This document shows, piece after piece, positions 44,196 to 53,494 of a DNA stretch of 64,000 nucleotides. The stretch's first letter is position 1. Every line of letters begins with the position of its first letter. The translations under genes were made by a program, and so were the position numbers. The stretch comes from Hymenobacter metallilatus (GTDB taxonomy: Bacteria; Bacteroidota; Bacteroidia; Cytophagales; Hymenobacteraceae), in the NCBI RefSeq assembly GCF_003944705.1, contig NZ_RWIS01000014.1:62001-126000 (forward strand). Reading direction: 5' to 3'. Below the pieces are notes generated by a model. It saw only the letters and a list, made by a program, of their open reading frames with translations. It did no database searches and was not told the DNA's origin.

Positions 44196-44636
44196 CTAGG
44201 CTCCTTTGAGGGGCACTACCAGCACGGGGCAGTGGGCGCGCTCCAGCAGGTGCTCGGCCGCGCCGCCCAGCAGCAGGCTCAGCACGCCGTGGCGACCGGT
44301 AGTGCCCACCACCAGCAGGTCGGCGGCCCAGGCTTCGATGACGGCCAGCACCTGCTCGGCGGGCTCGCCCCGGGGCAGGAAGCGGCTGAGACGCAGGCCG
44401 GGCGCGGCCAAAGCGGCGAGCTGGGCGAGCAGCTCCTCGGCGCGGGCCAGCAGCACGGCTTCGGCTTCGGCGTGGGTCTGGCCGGCGTCGATGTTGCCGA
44501 TGGCCCGCGCCTCGTTGAGCACGCACACCAGCCCGGCTTCGGCCCCCAGGTCGGCGGCCAGGTCCAGGCCGGCCTGCGTGGCGTGGTAGCACTGGGGGCT
44601 CTCATCGACGTAAATCAGGATTTTCTGGAACGACAT
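44196..44636 (-). CDS. Universal stress protein UspA-like
   Basis: 146 residues from the ATG of MSFQKILIYVDE. The UspA ATP-binding motif appears as VVGTTGRHGVLSLLLGGAAE followed by PVLVVPL. UspA proteins are among the families known behind fluoride riboswitches. It starts 28 bp after the CrcB stop, suggesting co-transcription. Confidence 0.9.
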   Translation of the reverse strand: MSFQKILIYVDESPQCYHATQAGLDLAADLGAEAGLVCVLNEARAIGNIDAGQTHAEAEAVLLARAEELLAQLAALAAPGLRLSRFLPRGEPAEQVLAVIEAWAADLLVVGTTGRHGVLSLLLGGAAEHLLERAHCPVLVVPLKGA

Positions 44637-44664
44637 GGCCGGGTGGGAATTAGAATGGATGGAG

Positions 44665-45042
44665 CTAAATAAACCGGGCCGCCCAGAAGCCCAGGAAGGC
44701 GGCCAGCATGCCCACCAGCAGGCTGCCGGCGGCATACATGGCCAGCAACACCAGCTCGCTGGTGCGGGCCAGCGTCACGCTCTCGTAGGCGAACGTGGAG
44801 AAGGTGGTGAAGCCCCCGCAGAAGCCCGTGGTCAGGAACAGCCGCCATGAGAGCGACACCTCGGTGTGCCGCTCAAAGAAGCCCAGAAACAGCCCGATGA
44901 GCAGGCAGCCCACGATGTTGACCAGGAACGTGCCCAATGGAAAGCCCACCGGTACGAAGCGCAGAAAATACTGCTGCACCCAGTAGCGGCTCACCGACCC
45001 GATAAAGCCTCCCAGGCCAATAAACAACACCGAACGGTTCAT
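44665..45042 (-). CDS. crcB: Fluoride channel CrcB/Fluc
   Basis: 125 residues from the ATG of MNRSVLFIGL. Signatures are GGFIGSVSRYWVQ with the conserved Arg, LGTFLVNIVGCLLIG with the polar-track Asn, and GFCGGFTTFSTFAYE with the phenylalanine box. Four helices, acting as an antiparallel dimer in the inner membrane that lets fluoride out. It is 85 bp after the diverged CrcB-like gene and 28 bp before UspA. Confidence 0.95.
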   Translation of the reverse strand: MNRSVLFIGLGGFIGSVSRYWVQQYFLRFVPVGFPLGTFLVNIVGCLLIGLFLGFFERHTEVSLSWRLFLTTGFCGGFTTFSTFAYESVTLARTSELVLLAMYAAGSLLVGMLAAFLGFWAARFI

Positions 45043-45127
45043 AAGAGCAGGTAAAGTAACAGCGTGTGCAAAGCGCCTGGTAGGCATACGCACCCGGCCG
45101 CCCGGCCGATGCCCCGGTGGGCCACTG

Positions 45128-45430
45128 CTAGAAAAAACGGGCCAGCCGCAGCCCCAGCCACCCGAAGACGAGGCCCGTGAGCAGGCTGCCCCCGGCGTAG
45201 AGCAGCATAATGCCCAGGGGCAGCGGGCGCGAAAATCCCTCGAACATAACGTGCAGGAAGGCCGTGAAGCTCACGATGACCATCAAATAAAAGGGCAGCT
45301 GCGGCCCCAGTGGGCGCAGCTGCCGGTCATACAGGCCCAGCAAGAACCCCAGCCCCAGGCAGGTGCCCCACACCAGCAACACAGTGAAAAGCGGCAGGCC
45401 GCCCGGCAGCAGGGGCGCAGTAGCGGACAT
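45128..45430 (-). CDS. Diverged CrcB-like membrane protein
   Basis: 100 residues from the ATG of MSATAPLLPG. It resembles CrcB in its second half (LLYAGGSLLTGLVFGWLGLR versus MYAAGSLLVGMLAAFLGFW in the neighbour) and in GLGFLLGLYDRQ, but the Asn of the second helix and the TTFSTF box are absent (SFTAFLHVMF stands there) and the first helix seems missing. It could be a partner subunit, a regulator or a decaying copy. First gene of the CrcB transcript, with no riboswitch visible before it. Confidence 0.65.
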   Translation of the reverse strand: MSATAPLLPGGLPLFTVLLVWGTCLGLGFLLGLYDRQLRPLGPQLPFYLMVIVSFTAFLHVMFEGFSRPLPLGIMLLYAGGSLLTGLVFGWLGLRLARFF

Positions 45431-45555
45431 AGCAAAGCGAATAGTAGCGACGCGGGCGGGCCATCGGCCCAACCCCTGCGTAAGATGGGCATAAACCCAC
45501 AATTGGGCGCGCCTCGCGGGGTTGCCGCCGCCGCCAACGCCCTGTCTTTGTGCCG

Positions 45556-46506
45556 ATGCCGTTTCTTCGTTTGCCGTCCGCGCTGCGCCGCTGGCCGGGC
45601 CGGTGGCTGGCCCTGGCTGGCCTCACGGCCTGCACCGTGGCCCGGCAGCTGCCCCCACCTCCGCCCCACGAAAGCGGCTGCGCCCCGGCTACCCTGCTGG
45701 CCGAGCCCCCCGGCCTGCGCCGCCTGTCCGTCGTTGAGTTAGCCGCCGATACCGCCCTGACGCATCAAATGCCCCCACTGCTACTTGATGCCGCCAACGC
45801 CGCCGGGTTGGTGCCGCGCCTGCGCGCGCTGCGGCGCACGGTCCCCGGCTCGGCGGCCCACCAGGTGCTGGCCCACCAGCTGCGCCAGCAAGTAGCCCGC
45901 CTGCGCGCCGTGGAGCAGCAAGCCCGCGCCGAGCTGCGCTGCGAGCAGGACCGCGCCGTCGCGCTGGCCACCGAACTGCAAACGGCCGCCGAGGCCCACC
46001 GCCGCCACCTGCTGCTGCTCGCCCTCGGCCTGAGCCTGACCGGCCTGCTCTCGTTTCCGGTGCTGAAGGCGCGCACCACGCGGGCGTTTTTCGCCCAGGC
46101 GCCCGGCGTCATCTGCCTGCTGGTAGCCGCCGGGGCCGCCGGCAGCGCCCTGCTGGCCCCGGTGCCCGAAGCCAGCTTTGCCCACCCGCGCAACGCGCTG
46201 GGTGATGTCCGGCACGGGCCGGCCGTGGCGTCCGCGCTGCCGCCCACTGTGTGGGCCTACCTCACGCAGCCGGCCAGCCAGGCCCCGGCCGCCCCTTCCC
46301 GGCAGGCGCGGCTGCGGGAGCGGTGGCGCACCGTGGGCCGCCGCCTGCCCGGCTCGCACCTCTCCCAACTGCTCTACGAGCAGGGCGGCCTCTACCGCCC
46401 CGCCGAGCTGCGGGTGCGGGCGCAGCTGCTGGGCGAGCTGGCCGCACAGGTGCAGCCGCTGGAAACGCAGCTGGGGGCGCTGGCTGCCACCCTGGCGGCG
46501 GAGTAG
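45556..46506 (+). CDS. Membrane lipoprotein paralogue A (unknown family)
   Basis: 316 residues from the ATG of MPFLRLPSAL. Lipoprotein-like signal (LALAGLTAC). A long helical region with ELRCEQDRAVALATELQTAA is followed by two membrane segments (LLLLALGLSLTGLLSFPVL and VICLLVAAGAAGSALLAPV), then FAHPRNALGDVRHGP and a C-terminal LLYEQGGLYRPAEL. All these elements recur in the gene 70 bp downstream, so the two are tandem paralogues. No family recognised. Confidence 0.7.
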   Translation: MPFLRLPSALRRWPGRWLALAGLTACTVARQLPPPPPHESGCAPATLLAEPPGLRRLSVVELAADTALTHQMPPLLLDAANAAGLVPRLRALRRTVPGSAAHQVLAHQLRQQVARLRAVEQQARAELRCEQDRAVALATELQTAAEAHRRHLLLLALGLSLTGLLSFPVLKARTTRAFFAQAPGVICLLVAAGAAGSALLAPVPEASFAHPRNALGDVRHGPAVASALPPTVWAYLTQPASQAPAAPSRQARLRERWRTVGRRLPGSHLSQLLYEQGGLYRPAELRVRAQLLGELAAQVQPLETQLGALAATLAAE

Positions 46507-46576
46507 GGCCAGTACTATCAGCCAACCCCCGGGCCGGGCTGCGCGTTAGTCTACCTTAGCTCCTCTGTTTGTTATT

Positions 46577-47563
46577 ATGGTGAAAACATACCCCGCCGGG
46601 CACCGGCCCGCGCCGTGGTGGCAAGCCCTCGGGCTGAGTGGTCTGCTGCTGCTGGGCAGCTGCAATACTGCGCCCCGCTCGCTGGCAGCCAAGGATGTGC
46701 CCGACGAAAGCGAGTGCGCCCCGCTCACGCCCGTAGTGGCCCCCAAGGGCTACGCCGTGCTGCCCGAGGCCACCCTGGCCACCGATTCGCTGCTGGCTCG
46801 TACCTTCTCGGCCGATGCCCTGCGCACGGCCAATGTGTGCGGACTGGTGCCCCAGCTGCGCGCCATGCTGGCCACCGAACCCGGTACGCTGGCGCGGGTG
46901 GTGGCCCGCCAGCAGGTGAGCAGCCGCCTCACCGACGTGGCCCTGGAAATATCCAGCACGGCCGGCGAGCTGGACTGCGAGGAAGAGCGCGCCGACCAAA
47001 TTGCCGATTTCCTGCTCGATGAGGCCGGCTCGCGGGTCAAGAACCTGACCATCCTGGCCATTCTGCTGGGGGCCCTGGGCACCGTGGCCACGGGCCTGAT
47101 GTCCCTCTTTGACGTGCGCAAGACCATCTACCGCCCTGTGGGCATTGCCATCGGCCTCATTGGGGCGGCGCTGGGCTACAGCAGCCTGCGGACCTCGGCG
47201 GCGGCCGACATCCCGTTTTCGCACCGCCGCAACGCGCTGGGTGACGTCTGGCACGGCCCCGCCGAGTCCACCGTGTTTCCGGCCGCCGTCTGGAATTTCC
47301 TTTCCCGCCCCGGCATCCGGGGGGCCACGCAGCCCCCGCTGCGCAAGCGCCTGCTCAACCGCTGGCTCACGGCCGGCGAGCTGGGGGCCAAGGACGCGGA
47401 AGAGAAAAAACAGCTTGAAGACCTGCTCTTCGGCGAAGGTGGCACCTACAAGGCCGACGCCCTACGCATCCGCGCCAATTTGTTCGACCAGCTCGAATCC
47501 ACCGTCAACCTGATGAAAAGCGACGTACAGCAGCTGGCCCGCGAAGTGGCGGAGGTAGAATAA
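46577..47563 (+). CDS. Membrane lipoprotein paralogue B (unknown family)
   Basis: 328 residues. Lipoprotein signal (LSGLLLLGSC). Like its neighbour it has a Cys-containing helical region (GELDCEEERADQIADFL), two membrane helices (LTILAILLGALGTVATGLMS and GIAIGLIGAALGYSS), FSHRRNALGDVWHGP, and LLFGEGGTYKADAL. The shared RNALGDVxHGP motif suggests a functional site. It sits between two minus-strand arms of the fluoride island, in the opposite direction, and ends at a terminator. Confidence 0.7.
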   Translation: MVKTYPAGHRPAPWWQALGLSGLLLLGSCNTAPRSLAAKDVPDESECAPLTPVVAPKGYAVLPEATLATDSLLARTFSADALRTANVCGLVPQLRAMLATEPGTLARVVARQQVSSRLTDVALEISSTAGELDCEEERADQIADFLLDEAGSRVKNLTILAILLGALGTVATGLMSLFDVRKTIYRPVGIAIGLIGAALGYSSLRTSAAADIPFSHRRNALGDVWHGPAESTVFPAAVWNFLSRPGIRGATQPPLRKRLLNRWLTAGELGAKDAEEKKQLEDLLFGEGGTYKADALRIRANLFDQLESTVNLMKSDVQQLAREVAEVE

Positions 47564-47586
47564 GCAGACATTTTCCTGAACGCAAA

Positions 47587-47642
47587 AACGGCCCGCCGGG
47601 CCGGCAGCCCCACGTTGGGGCTGACCGGATCAGCGGGCCGTT
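47587..47642. terminator. Terminator between lipoprotein B and the PepSY-like gene
   Basis: AACGGCCCGC (47587-47596) pairs with GCGGGCCGTT (47633-47642), enclosing an inner CAGCCCC/GGGGCTG hairpin; on the minus strand it is followed by TTTTTG. It closes the convergent transcripts, including the enolase operon. Confidence 0.8.
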
Positions 47643-47659
47643 CGGTTGTCGCGCCGGGG

Positions 47660-47998
47660 CTAGTCGTCGTCGCGCTCGGTTTCGGTGGTGCTACGCAGCA
47701 CCTTGCCGGCGGCGTTGAACACAACGTGCATTTCCTTTTTGCCGGTGCCTTCCAGCTCCACCCGGTAGGTGGTGCCGGCTTTGCCGCCGCTGATTTTCTT
47801 GGCATCATCGACGTGGTAGCCCGCGTACTGTTTGGCAATGGCTTGGCGCACGGCCGTGGGTAGTTGGCTGGCCGGAATCTCCACCTGGCTCGTAGTAGTG
47901 AGCTTGGCCTGCTGGGCCTGCGCCGTCAGGGTGAGCGGGGCAGTCAGGCCAAGGAGCAGCGCGGCGCGTAGGGCGGTGGTTACGAGGGTGTTTTTCAT
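47660..47998 (-). CDS. Exported PepSY-like domain protein
   Basis: 112 residues from the ATG of MKNTLVTTAL. A signal peptide ends near TAQAQ. The core ASQLPTAVRQAIAKQYAGYH, then KISGGKAGTTYRVELEG and MHVVFNAAGKVL, follows the PepSY-like (DUF2874) pattern. It ends with an acidic ETERDDD tail. It follows the enolase gene by 16 bp and is the last gene of the transcript. Confidence 0.75.
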   Translation of the reverse strand: MKNTLVTTALRAALLLGLTAPLTLTAQAQQAKLTTTSQVEIPASQLPTAVRQAIAKQYAGYHVDDAKKISGGKAGTTYRVELEGTGKKEMHVVFNAAGKVLRSTTETERDDD

Positions 47999-48014
47999 GA
48001 CGGTCATAGGTTGA

Positions 48015-49313
<1,299 letters not shown>

Positions 49314-49392
49314 GTTTGGAGGGGGTGAAGGCAAAAAATGAATTGAAGCAACGCACCGCGCCCCGGACGGGGCGCAGATAAAAAGCCGCGCG

Positions 49393-49806
49393 TTAGAAAA
49401 TGAGCACCAGCGTGCCGCCGATAATCATGGCCGCGCCCAGGCCGGTGTGCCAGGTGAGCTTTTCGCCCAGAAATACCACCGACAGCACGATGGCAATGGC
49501 CACGCTGAGCTTATCAACCGGGGCCACCTGCGACACCTTGCCCAGCTGCAAAGCCCGGAAGTAGAACACCCACGAGAGCCCCGTGGCCAGCCCCGAAAGA
49601 CCGATAAAAATCCAGTTGGTGCGCGTGAGGTCGCCGATGTGCTCCAGCCCGCCCCGGAAGTACACGATGCCCCAGGCCAGCACCAGAATCACCACCGTGC
49701 GGATGGCCGTGGCCAGGTTGGAATCAACGCCCTTGATGCCGATTTTGGCCAGCACGGCCGTAAGGGCCGCGAACAGGGCCGAGAGAAGCGCATAAATCCA
49801 CCACAT
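49393..49806 (-). CDS. EamA-type small transporter
   Basis: 137 residues, four to five helices: a single EamA domain, half the usual size. Markers are MWWIYALLSALFAALTAVLA, FYFRALQLGKVSQVAPVDKL and LGEKLTWHTGLGAAMIIGG. It may work as a dimer. Situated between PAP2 no. 3 and enolase in the riboswitch operon. Confidence 0.85.
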   Translation of the reverse strand: MWWIYALLSALFAALTAVLAKIGIKGVDSNLATAIRTVVILVLAWGIVYFRGGLEHIGDLTRTNWIFIGLSGLATGLSWVFYFRALQLGKVSQVAPVDKLSVAIAIVLSVVFLGEKLTWHTGLGAAMIIGGTLVLIF

Positions 49807-49851
49807 ACTGAAAAGCTTGGTTAGCCCGCGGCCGGGCCGGCGGGGAGTTAG

Positions 49852-49879
49852 AAAAAGCGGCCGGACCTACGCGGCCCGG
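49852..49879 (-). terminator. Weak hairpin between PAP2 no. 3 and EamA genes
   Basis: On the minus strand CCGGGCC and GGTCCGG form a hairpin followed by GCCGC and five T residues. It may reduce rather than stop transcription into EamA and enolase. Confidence 0.35.
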
Positions 49880-49890
49880 TCGAGAAAAAA

Positions 49891-50505
49891 CTAGGCTTGC
49901 TGCAGCTCCGGCGTTGGGATGGAAACCGGCCCGGCCAGGCGGCGCACCACCCGCCCGTACACCGCCGCGCCGCCGAAGCCCAGGGCCACGCCCAGCAGCG
50001 CCCCGCCCAGCACGTCGCTGGGGTAGTGCACGCCCAGGTACACGCGGCTCACACACACGAGCGTGGCCCAGGCTACGGCGCATCCCTTAGCCGCCCGGTA
50101 GCGCGGGGGCAGCAGCAGGCACAGCAGCGTGGCCAGCGCCGCCACGTTGGCCGCGTGCGAAGAAAGGAAGCCCAGCTGGCCACCCGGCCCGTCGGGCAGA
50201 TGCAGCAGCGGCCCCAGGTCCAGGGTATGTGAAGGCCGCAGGCGGTGAAAAAAGGGCTTGAAGAGCCGGGCCGAAATCAAATCGGCCAGCCCCACCGAGG
50301 CCCCGATGATGGGCAGCAGCGCCCAGGCCCGCCGCCGGAACAGGTAGGCCAGCACCACGATGAGCAGCAGGTAGCCGCTGAGCCAGGCCTTGGCCTGCGA
50401 GGCAAAAACCATAATGGGGTCCAGCCAGGATGTATGCCGCCCGTTGAGGGCGAGCAGCAGCCCGTGGTCGGCCTGCCGGAGAATATCGAAAAGAGTCGTC
50501 AACAC
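49891..50505 (-). CDS. PAP2-family phosphatase (no. 3, membrane)
   Basis: 204 residues, six helices. Motifs are KPFFHRLRPSHTL, GFLSSHAANVAAL (Ser in place of the more usual Gly), and SRVYLGVHYPSDVLGG. Third PAP2 gene in the island. It starts 10 bp after the YjiK-like gene, in the riboswitch no. 2 operon. Confidence 0.88.
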   Translation of the reverse strand: MLTTLFDILRQADHGLLLALNGRHTSWLDPIMVFASQAKAWLSGYLLLIVVLAYLFRRRAWALLPIIGASVGLADLISARLFKPFFHRLRPSHTLDLGPLLHLPDGPGGQLGFLSSHAANVAALATLLCLLLPPRYRAAKGCAVAWATLVCVSRVYLGVHYPSDVLGGALLGVALGFGGAAVYGRVVRRLAGPVSIPTPELQQA

Positions 50506-50515
50506 CGGAGCAGGG

Positions 50516-51436
50516 TTAGTTGAGCGCGGCCGTGGCCGTGAAGCGGTACACCAGGCCCTGTCCGTCTTTCTTGCCGGCTTCGGAGGAGATGAACAGGTCG
50601 CCGTTGCGCGCGAAGGTCAGGCCCTCGGGCTGCGGAAACAGCTTGGGCGGCAGCGTCTGCACGGCCACTACTTTCCCCTGCTTATCCAGCTCCACCAGGC
50701 CGTTGCCCCGCGCCGAGAGCACGAACACATGGCCCGTGCCCGGCTGAATGGCCACGGCTGAGGGCGCGAACTGGCTCACCTTCGGTCCCTTCTTGCCCTT
50801 CTGCTGGCCAAGGTCGGCGGCCAGGATAGCGGGCACGTCCAGCACATAGGCCGGTTTCGGCTCTATCTGGTAGGTCTGGGGGTTGAGGCGGTACACGGCC
50901 CGCTTCGTGTCATCGAGGCCCGCGCCGGCTTCGCTTTTGCAGGCCACCAGCAACTGGCCGCTGGCCGCGTCGTAGGTTAGGCCTTCGGGCTCGTTGGCGG
51001 CCGTCAGGCCCGTGGCGTGGGTAGTGGTTTCGGTGGCCGTGCGCCGGAAAAGGGTGCCGTCGCTGCGCAGTATCAGCCAGGCGTCGCCCTGGCGGGCCAC
51101 GTCCTCGTAGTCGCCCTTGGGGCCAAACTTCACCGTGCTGTCAATCCGCTGGGTGCGCAGGTTGTAGAAGTAGAGAGTGCCCGACTCATCCTCCACACCG
51201 GCCAGGCGGTCGGGGCCGGCCAGGGCAATGCCCGAGATTTCGGCCAGCTCAGGCGGCAGGTTGTAAGTGGCTGCCGCCCGGTTAAAGGCATAGGGGCTGG
51301 AACGCGTGGGACTGGCTGCCGGGGCCGCGCTACTGGCCTCCGCGCTACTGGCAAAGCGGGCTGCCGCCGGGGTTTGGGCTGCCGGACCATCGCAGCCAAA
51401 AGATAGCAACAGGGCGCAAAAAAGGGGTTTGGTCAT
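50516..51436 (-). CDS. SdiA-regulated/YjiK-like beta-propeller lipoprotein
   Basis: 306 residues with a lipoprotein-like signal (LFCALLLSFGC). Propeller repeats include PPELAEISGIALAGPDRLAG, ANEPEGLTYDAASGQLLVAC and LFPQPEGLTFARNGDLFISS, as in YjiK/SdiA-regulated proteins. Likely periplasmic. Second gene of the riboswitch no. 2 operon, 45 bp after the small membrane gene. Confidence 0.75.
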   Translation of the reverse strand: MTKPLFCALLLSFGCDGPAAQTPAAARFASSAEASSAAPAASPTRSSPYAFNRAAATYNLPPELAEISGIALAGPDRLAGVEDESGTLYFYNLRTQRIDSTVKFGPKGDYEDVARQGDAWLILRSDGTLFRRTATETTTHATGLTAANEPEGLTYDAASGQLLVACKSEAGAGLDDTKRAVYRLNPQTYQIEPKPAYVLDVPAILAADLGQQKGKKGPKVSQFAPSAVAIQPGTGHVFVLSARGNGLVELDKQGKVVAVQTLPPKLFPQPEGLTFARNGDLFISSEAGKKDGQGLVYRFTATAALN

Positions 51437-51481
51437 CAGGAAACTACTAGGTGAAAAAGAAAGTCAATAGGGAGCATCTAT

Positions 51482-51769
51482 TCAGCTGACCAGCAGTGCC
51501 AGCAGCAGCGGCAGGCTGATAAGCCAGGCCCGTTGCACGGCTTTGTCGTCGTATTCGGGAAAGAGCAGGGCCGCCAGCACCAGCGCCGCCCAGCCCAGGG
51601 CGGCCGGAGCCAGCGTCAGGCCCAGCAGCGACACCGGAGGCAGGGGAAAGGGCGCGTGCCGGAGCAGCCCGATGGCCAGGGCAGCGTACCAGAGCACGGA
51701 GGCGGCGACCAGCCGTAGCTGGTAGGCCAGGCGCGGCGAAAAAACGGCGGGGCGGGGCGAAGTATCCAT
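51482..51769 (-). CDS. Small membrane protein behind fluoride riboswitch no. 2
   Basis: 95 residues from the ATG of MDTSPRPAVF; longer frames upstream cross the leader and are unlikely. Three to four hydrophobic helices (LRLVAASVLWYAALAIGLL, SLLGLTLAPAALGWAALVLA, AWLISLPLLLALLVS). Family not recognised. First gene of the transcript, 254 bp downstream of the aptamer. Confidence 0.6.
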   Translation of the reverse strand: MDTSPRPAVFSPRLAYQLRLVAASVLWYAALAIGLLRHAPFPLPPVSLLGLTLAPAALGWAALVLAALLFPEYDDKAVQRAWLISLPLLLALLVS

Positions 51770-51843
51770 CGTGCAACGGGTGCGGTAAACCAGATTGGTA
51801 CACAAAACCCAGCGCCGAAAACGGGCCGGGCCACCACGAAAAA

Positions 51844-51892
51844 GCCCAGCCCGTCGCCTTCGATTCTGCCAGAGAAACCAAACGCGACGGGC
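51844..51892 (-). terminator. Possible leader terminator downstream of riboswitch no. 2
   Basis: On the minus strand GCCCGTCGC (51892-51884) pairs with GCGACGGGC (51857-51849), followed by TGGGCTTTTT. The loop is 26 bases. It lies 130 bp after the aptamer and before the first gene. Confidence 0.4.
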
Positions 51893-52023
51893 AGGGCCCA
51901 CGCCAAAGCCACCGCCCGGCAGCGCGGGGAGTGGCGTGCAACAACCAAGAAAAGAAGGGGGCGATGACCACGGCAACAAGCGAACAAGACGACTACCCCG
52001 CAGCCCGGACGGGCAGCGCGTTT

Positions 52024-52082
52024 GGTAGGAATCATCAGCTCAACTCCGAAGAGTTAGCGGTTCGCGGTGGAAATCCATCACC
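52024..52082 (-). promoter_or_regulatory. Fluoride riboswitch (crcB motif) no. 2
   Basis: The minus strand has GGTGATGG, TTTCCACC, AACCGC, a short hairpin, and GTTGAGCTGATGATTCCTAC, in the same order as riboswitch no. 1. Its 3' CCTACC can pair with GGGGTAG just downstream, without a T tract. It precedes the membrane-protein, YjiK, PAP2, EamA, enolase, PepSY set. Confidence 0.9.
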
Positions 52083-52229
52083 GAATACTGTTGGGGACTT
52101 TAACGCGGGGCGCGGGGAATGGTTTTAGCGGTCATGCCAGCCCTAAGAATGCGCACGCATAGTCCGGTTGCCTATCCACGCACATGGCAGGCTAGTAGCA
52201 GCGCCCGCACAGCGCTTCCGTCCCTGTCG

Positions 52230-52652
52230 TCAGGGCGTAGCCATCTGCTGCACGAACGTGTGGGCGTAGGATTTTACCTGGTCGCGCACCGAGCGGAACT
52301 GCTGCATGATTTCTTGCTCGCTGCCCGTGGCTTTGGCCGGATCGGGGAAGTTGTGGTGCCACTTTTGGGCCGTGGACGGAAACACGGGGCAGACCTCGTT
52401 GGCGTGGTCGCACACGGTCAGCACGTAGTCGAACGGCACGTGGGCGTACTCATCGACGTGGTTGCTGGTGTGGTGGGAGATGTCCACGCCATCTTCCGCC
52501 ATTACGCGCACGGCTCGGGGGTTGAGGCCATGCACTTCCACGCCGGCGCTGTACACCGTGGCCCGGTCGCCTAGCGCTTGTTCTAGATAGCCGTGCAGCA
52601 GCTGGCTGCGGCAGGAGTTGCCGGTGCAGAGCACCAGGATGTTGGGTTTCAT
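52230..52652 (-). CDS. arsC: Arsenate reductase, thioredoxin-coupled (LMW phosphatase type)
   Basis: 140 residues from the ATG of MKPNILVLCTG. P-loop CTGNSCRS (C9, C14, R15), the redox Cys pair in LTVCDHANEVCPVFP (near 83 and 90), and FPDP. This matches the pI258-type enzyme that reduces arsenate to arsenite with thioredoxin. The last gene of the ars operon, 29 bp after UspA. Confidence 0.92.
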   Translation of the reverse strand: MKPNILVLCTGNSCRSQLLHGYLEQALGDRATVYSAGVEVHGLNPRAVRVMAEDGVDISHHTSNHVDEYAHVPFDYVLTVCDHANEVCPVFPSTAQKWHHNFPDPAKATGSEQEIMQQFRSVRDQVKSYAHTFVQQMATP

Positions 52653-52681
52653 CGGAGAAGAAGTTAAGGAGGAAGAAAGCG

Positions 52682-53494
52682 TTACGCTGCCGCTTCGGGC
52701 AGCACCAGCACCGGCACCGGGCTGTGCAGCACGACGGCCGCCGTGCGGCTGCGGTGAAACAGGTTGCTCAGCCGGCTGCGGGAGCGCGCCCAGAGCACCA
52801 GCCAACTGCCCAGCTGCTGCCGGGCCCGCTTGGTGAGTACCAGCGCCACATCGGAGCCGGGCAGCACCTGCACCGGAGCTTCGGCCCCGAGCGCCGTGGC
52901 CAGGTTTGCCGGATGCGCCGGACTCATTGCCTGGCCCTCCCCGATGACCTGCACGCCCTGCACGAGGGGGTGGCCCGCTTCAAGCAAGGGTTGTACGGCC
53001 GTGGCCAGCGTCCCCAGTTGGGCGGGCTGCTCGTCGAGGGCTACCAGCCAGTGCAGCGGCAGCGCGTGCTGCCGGTAGGCTTCGGGCACGACCAGCAGCG
53101 GGCAGGGCGTGTGGCGCAGCAAACTCAGCACCGTGCTGTTGACCAGCTCATCGGGCAATTCCTCGGTGTCGCACTTGCTGGCTACGGCCAACAGGACGCC
53201 GTGCGCCCGGGCCGCGGCTACAAATTCTTCGGTCACGTCGCCGGCGGCTACCTGCCCGGTACAGGCAATGCCCTGCTGCTGCCAGTGCGCGGCCTGCTGC
53301 TGCAGCAAGGCGCGGGCTTCGGCTTCGGTGCGGGCCGGGTACTTGCCCGTCAGGGCTTCGGGGTCCAACAGCGAGGTGCGGCGCACATGCAGCAGCAGCA
53401 GACCGGCCCGCAGGGGCTGGGCCAGCTGCGCGGCGTAGGCCAGCGCATTATCGGCGGCGGCGGAAAAGTCGGTCAGAACGAGCAGCTGGTTCAT
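52682..53494 (-). CDS. Tandem universal stress protein in the ars operon
   Basis: 270 residues, two UspA-like halves (MNQLLVLTDFSAAADNALAY at the start, LHWLVALDEQPAQLGTLATA in the middle). The second half has a degenerate ATP motif. Its stop lies 29 bp before the arsC start codon, and its own start overlaps the ACR3 gene by 4 bp. Confidence 0.85.
   Translation of the reverse strand: MNQLLVLTDFSAAADNALAYAAQLAQPLRAGLLLLHVRRTSLLDPEALTGKYPARTEAEARALLQQQAAHWQQQGIACTGQVAAGDVTEEFVAAARAHGVLLAVASKCDTEELPDELVNSTVLSLLRHTPCPLLVVPEAYRQHALPLHWLVALDEQPAQLGTLATAVQPLLEAGHPLVQGVQVIGEGQAMSPAHPANLATALGAEAPVQVLPGSDVALVLTKRARQQLGSWLVLWARSRSRLSNLFHRSRTAAVVLHSPVPVLVLPEAAA

Noticed and set aside
45431..45549. Possible third fluoride riboswitch upstream of the CrcB-like gene
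   Set aside because: A GGGCCGATGGCCCG block is present, but the AACCGCC and CTGATGA...CCTAC blocks are missing.
51616..52035. Minus-strand frame starting MIPTKRA next to riboswitch no. 2
   Set aside because: Its ATG is the conserved GATGATTCCTAC block of the aptamer, as in the MIPTHPTG frame of riboswitch no. 1, so it is not a real start.
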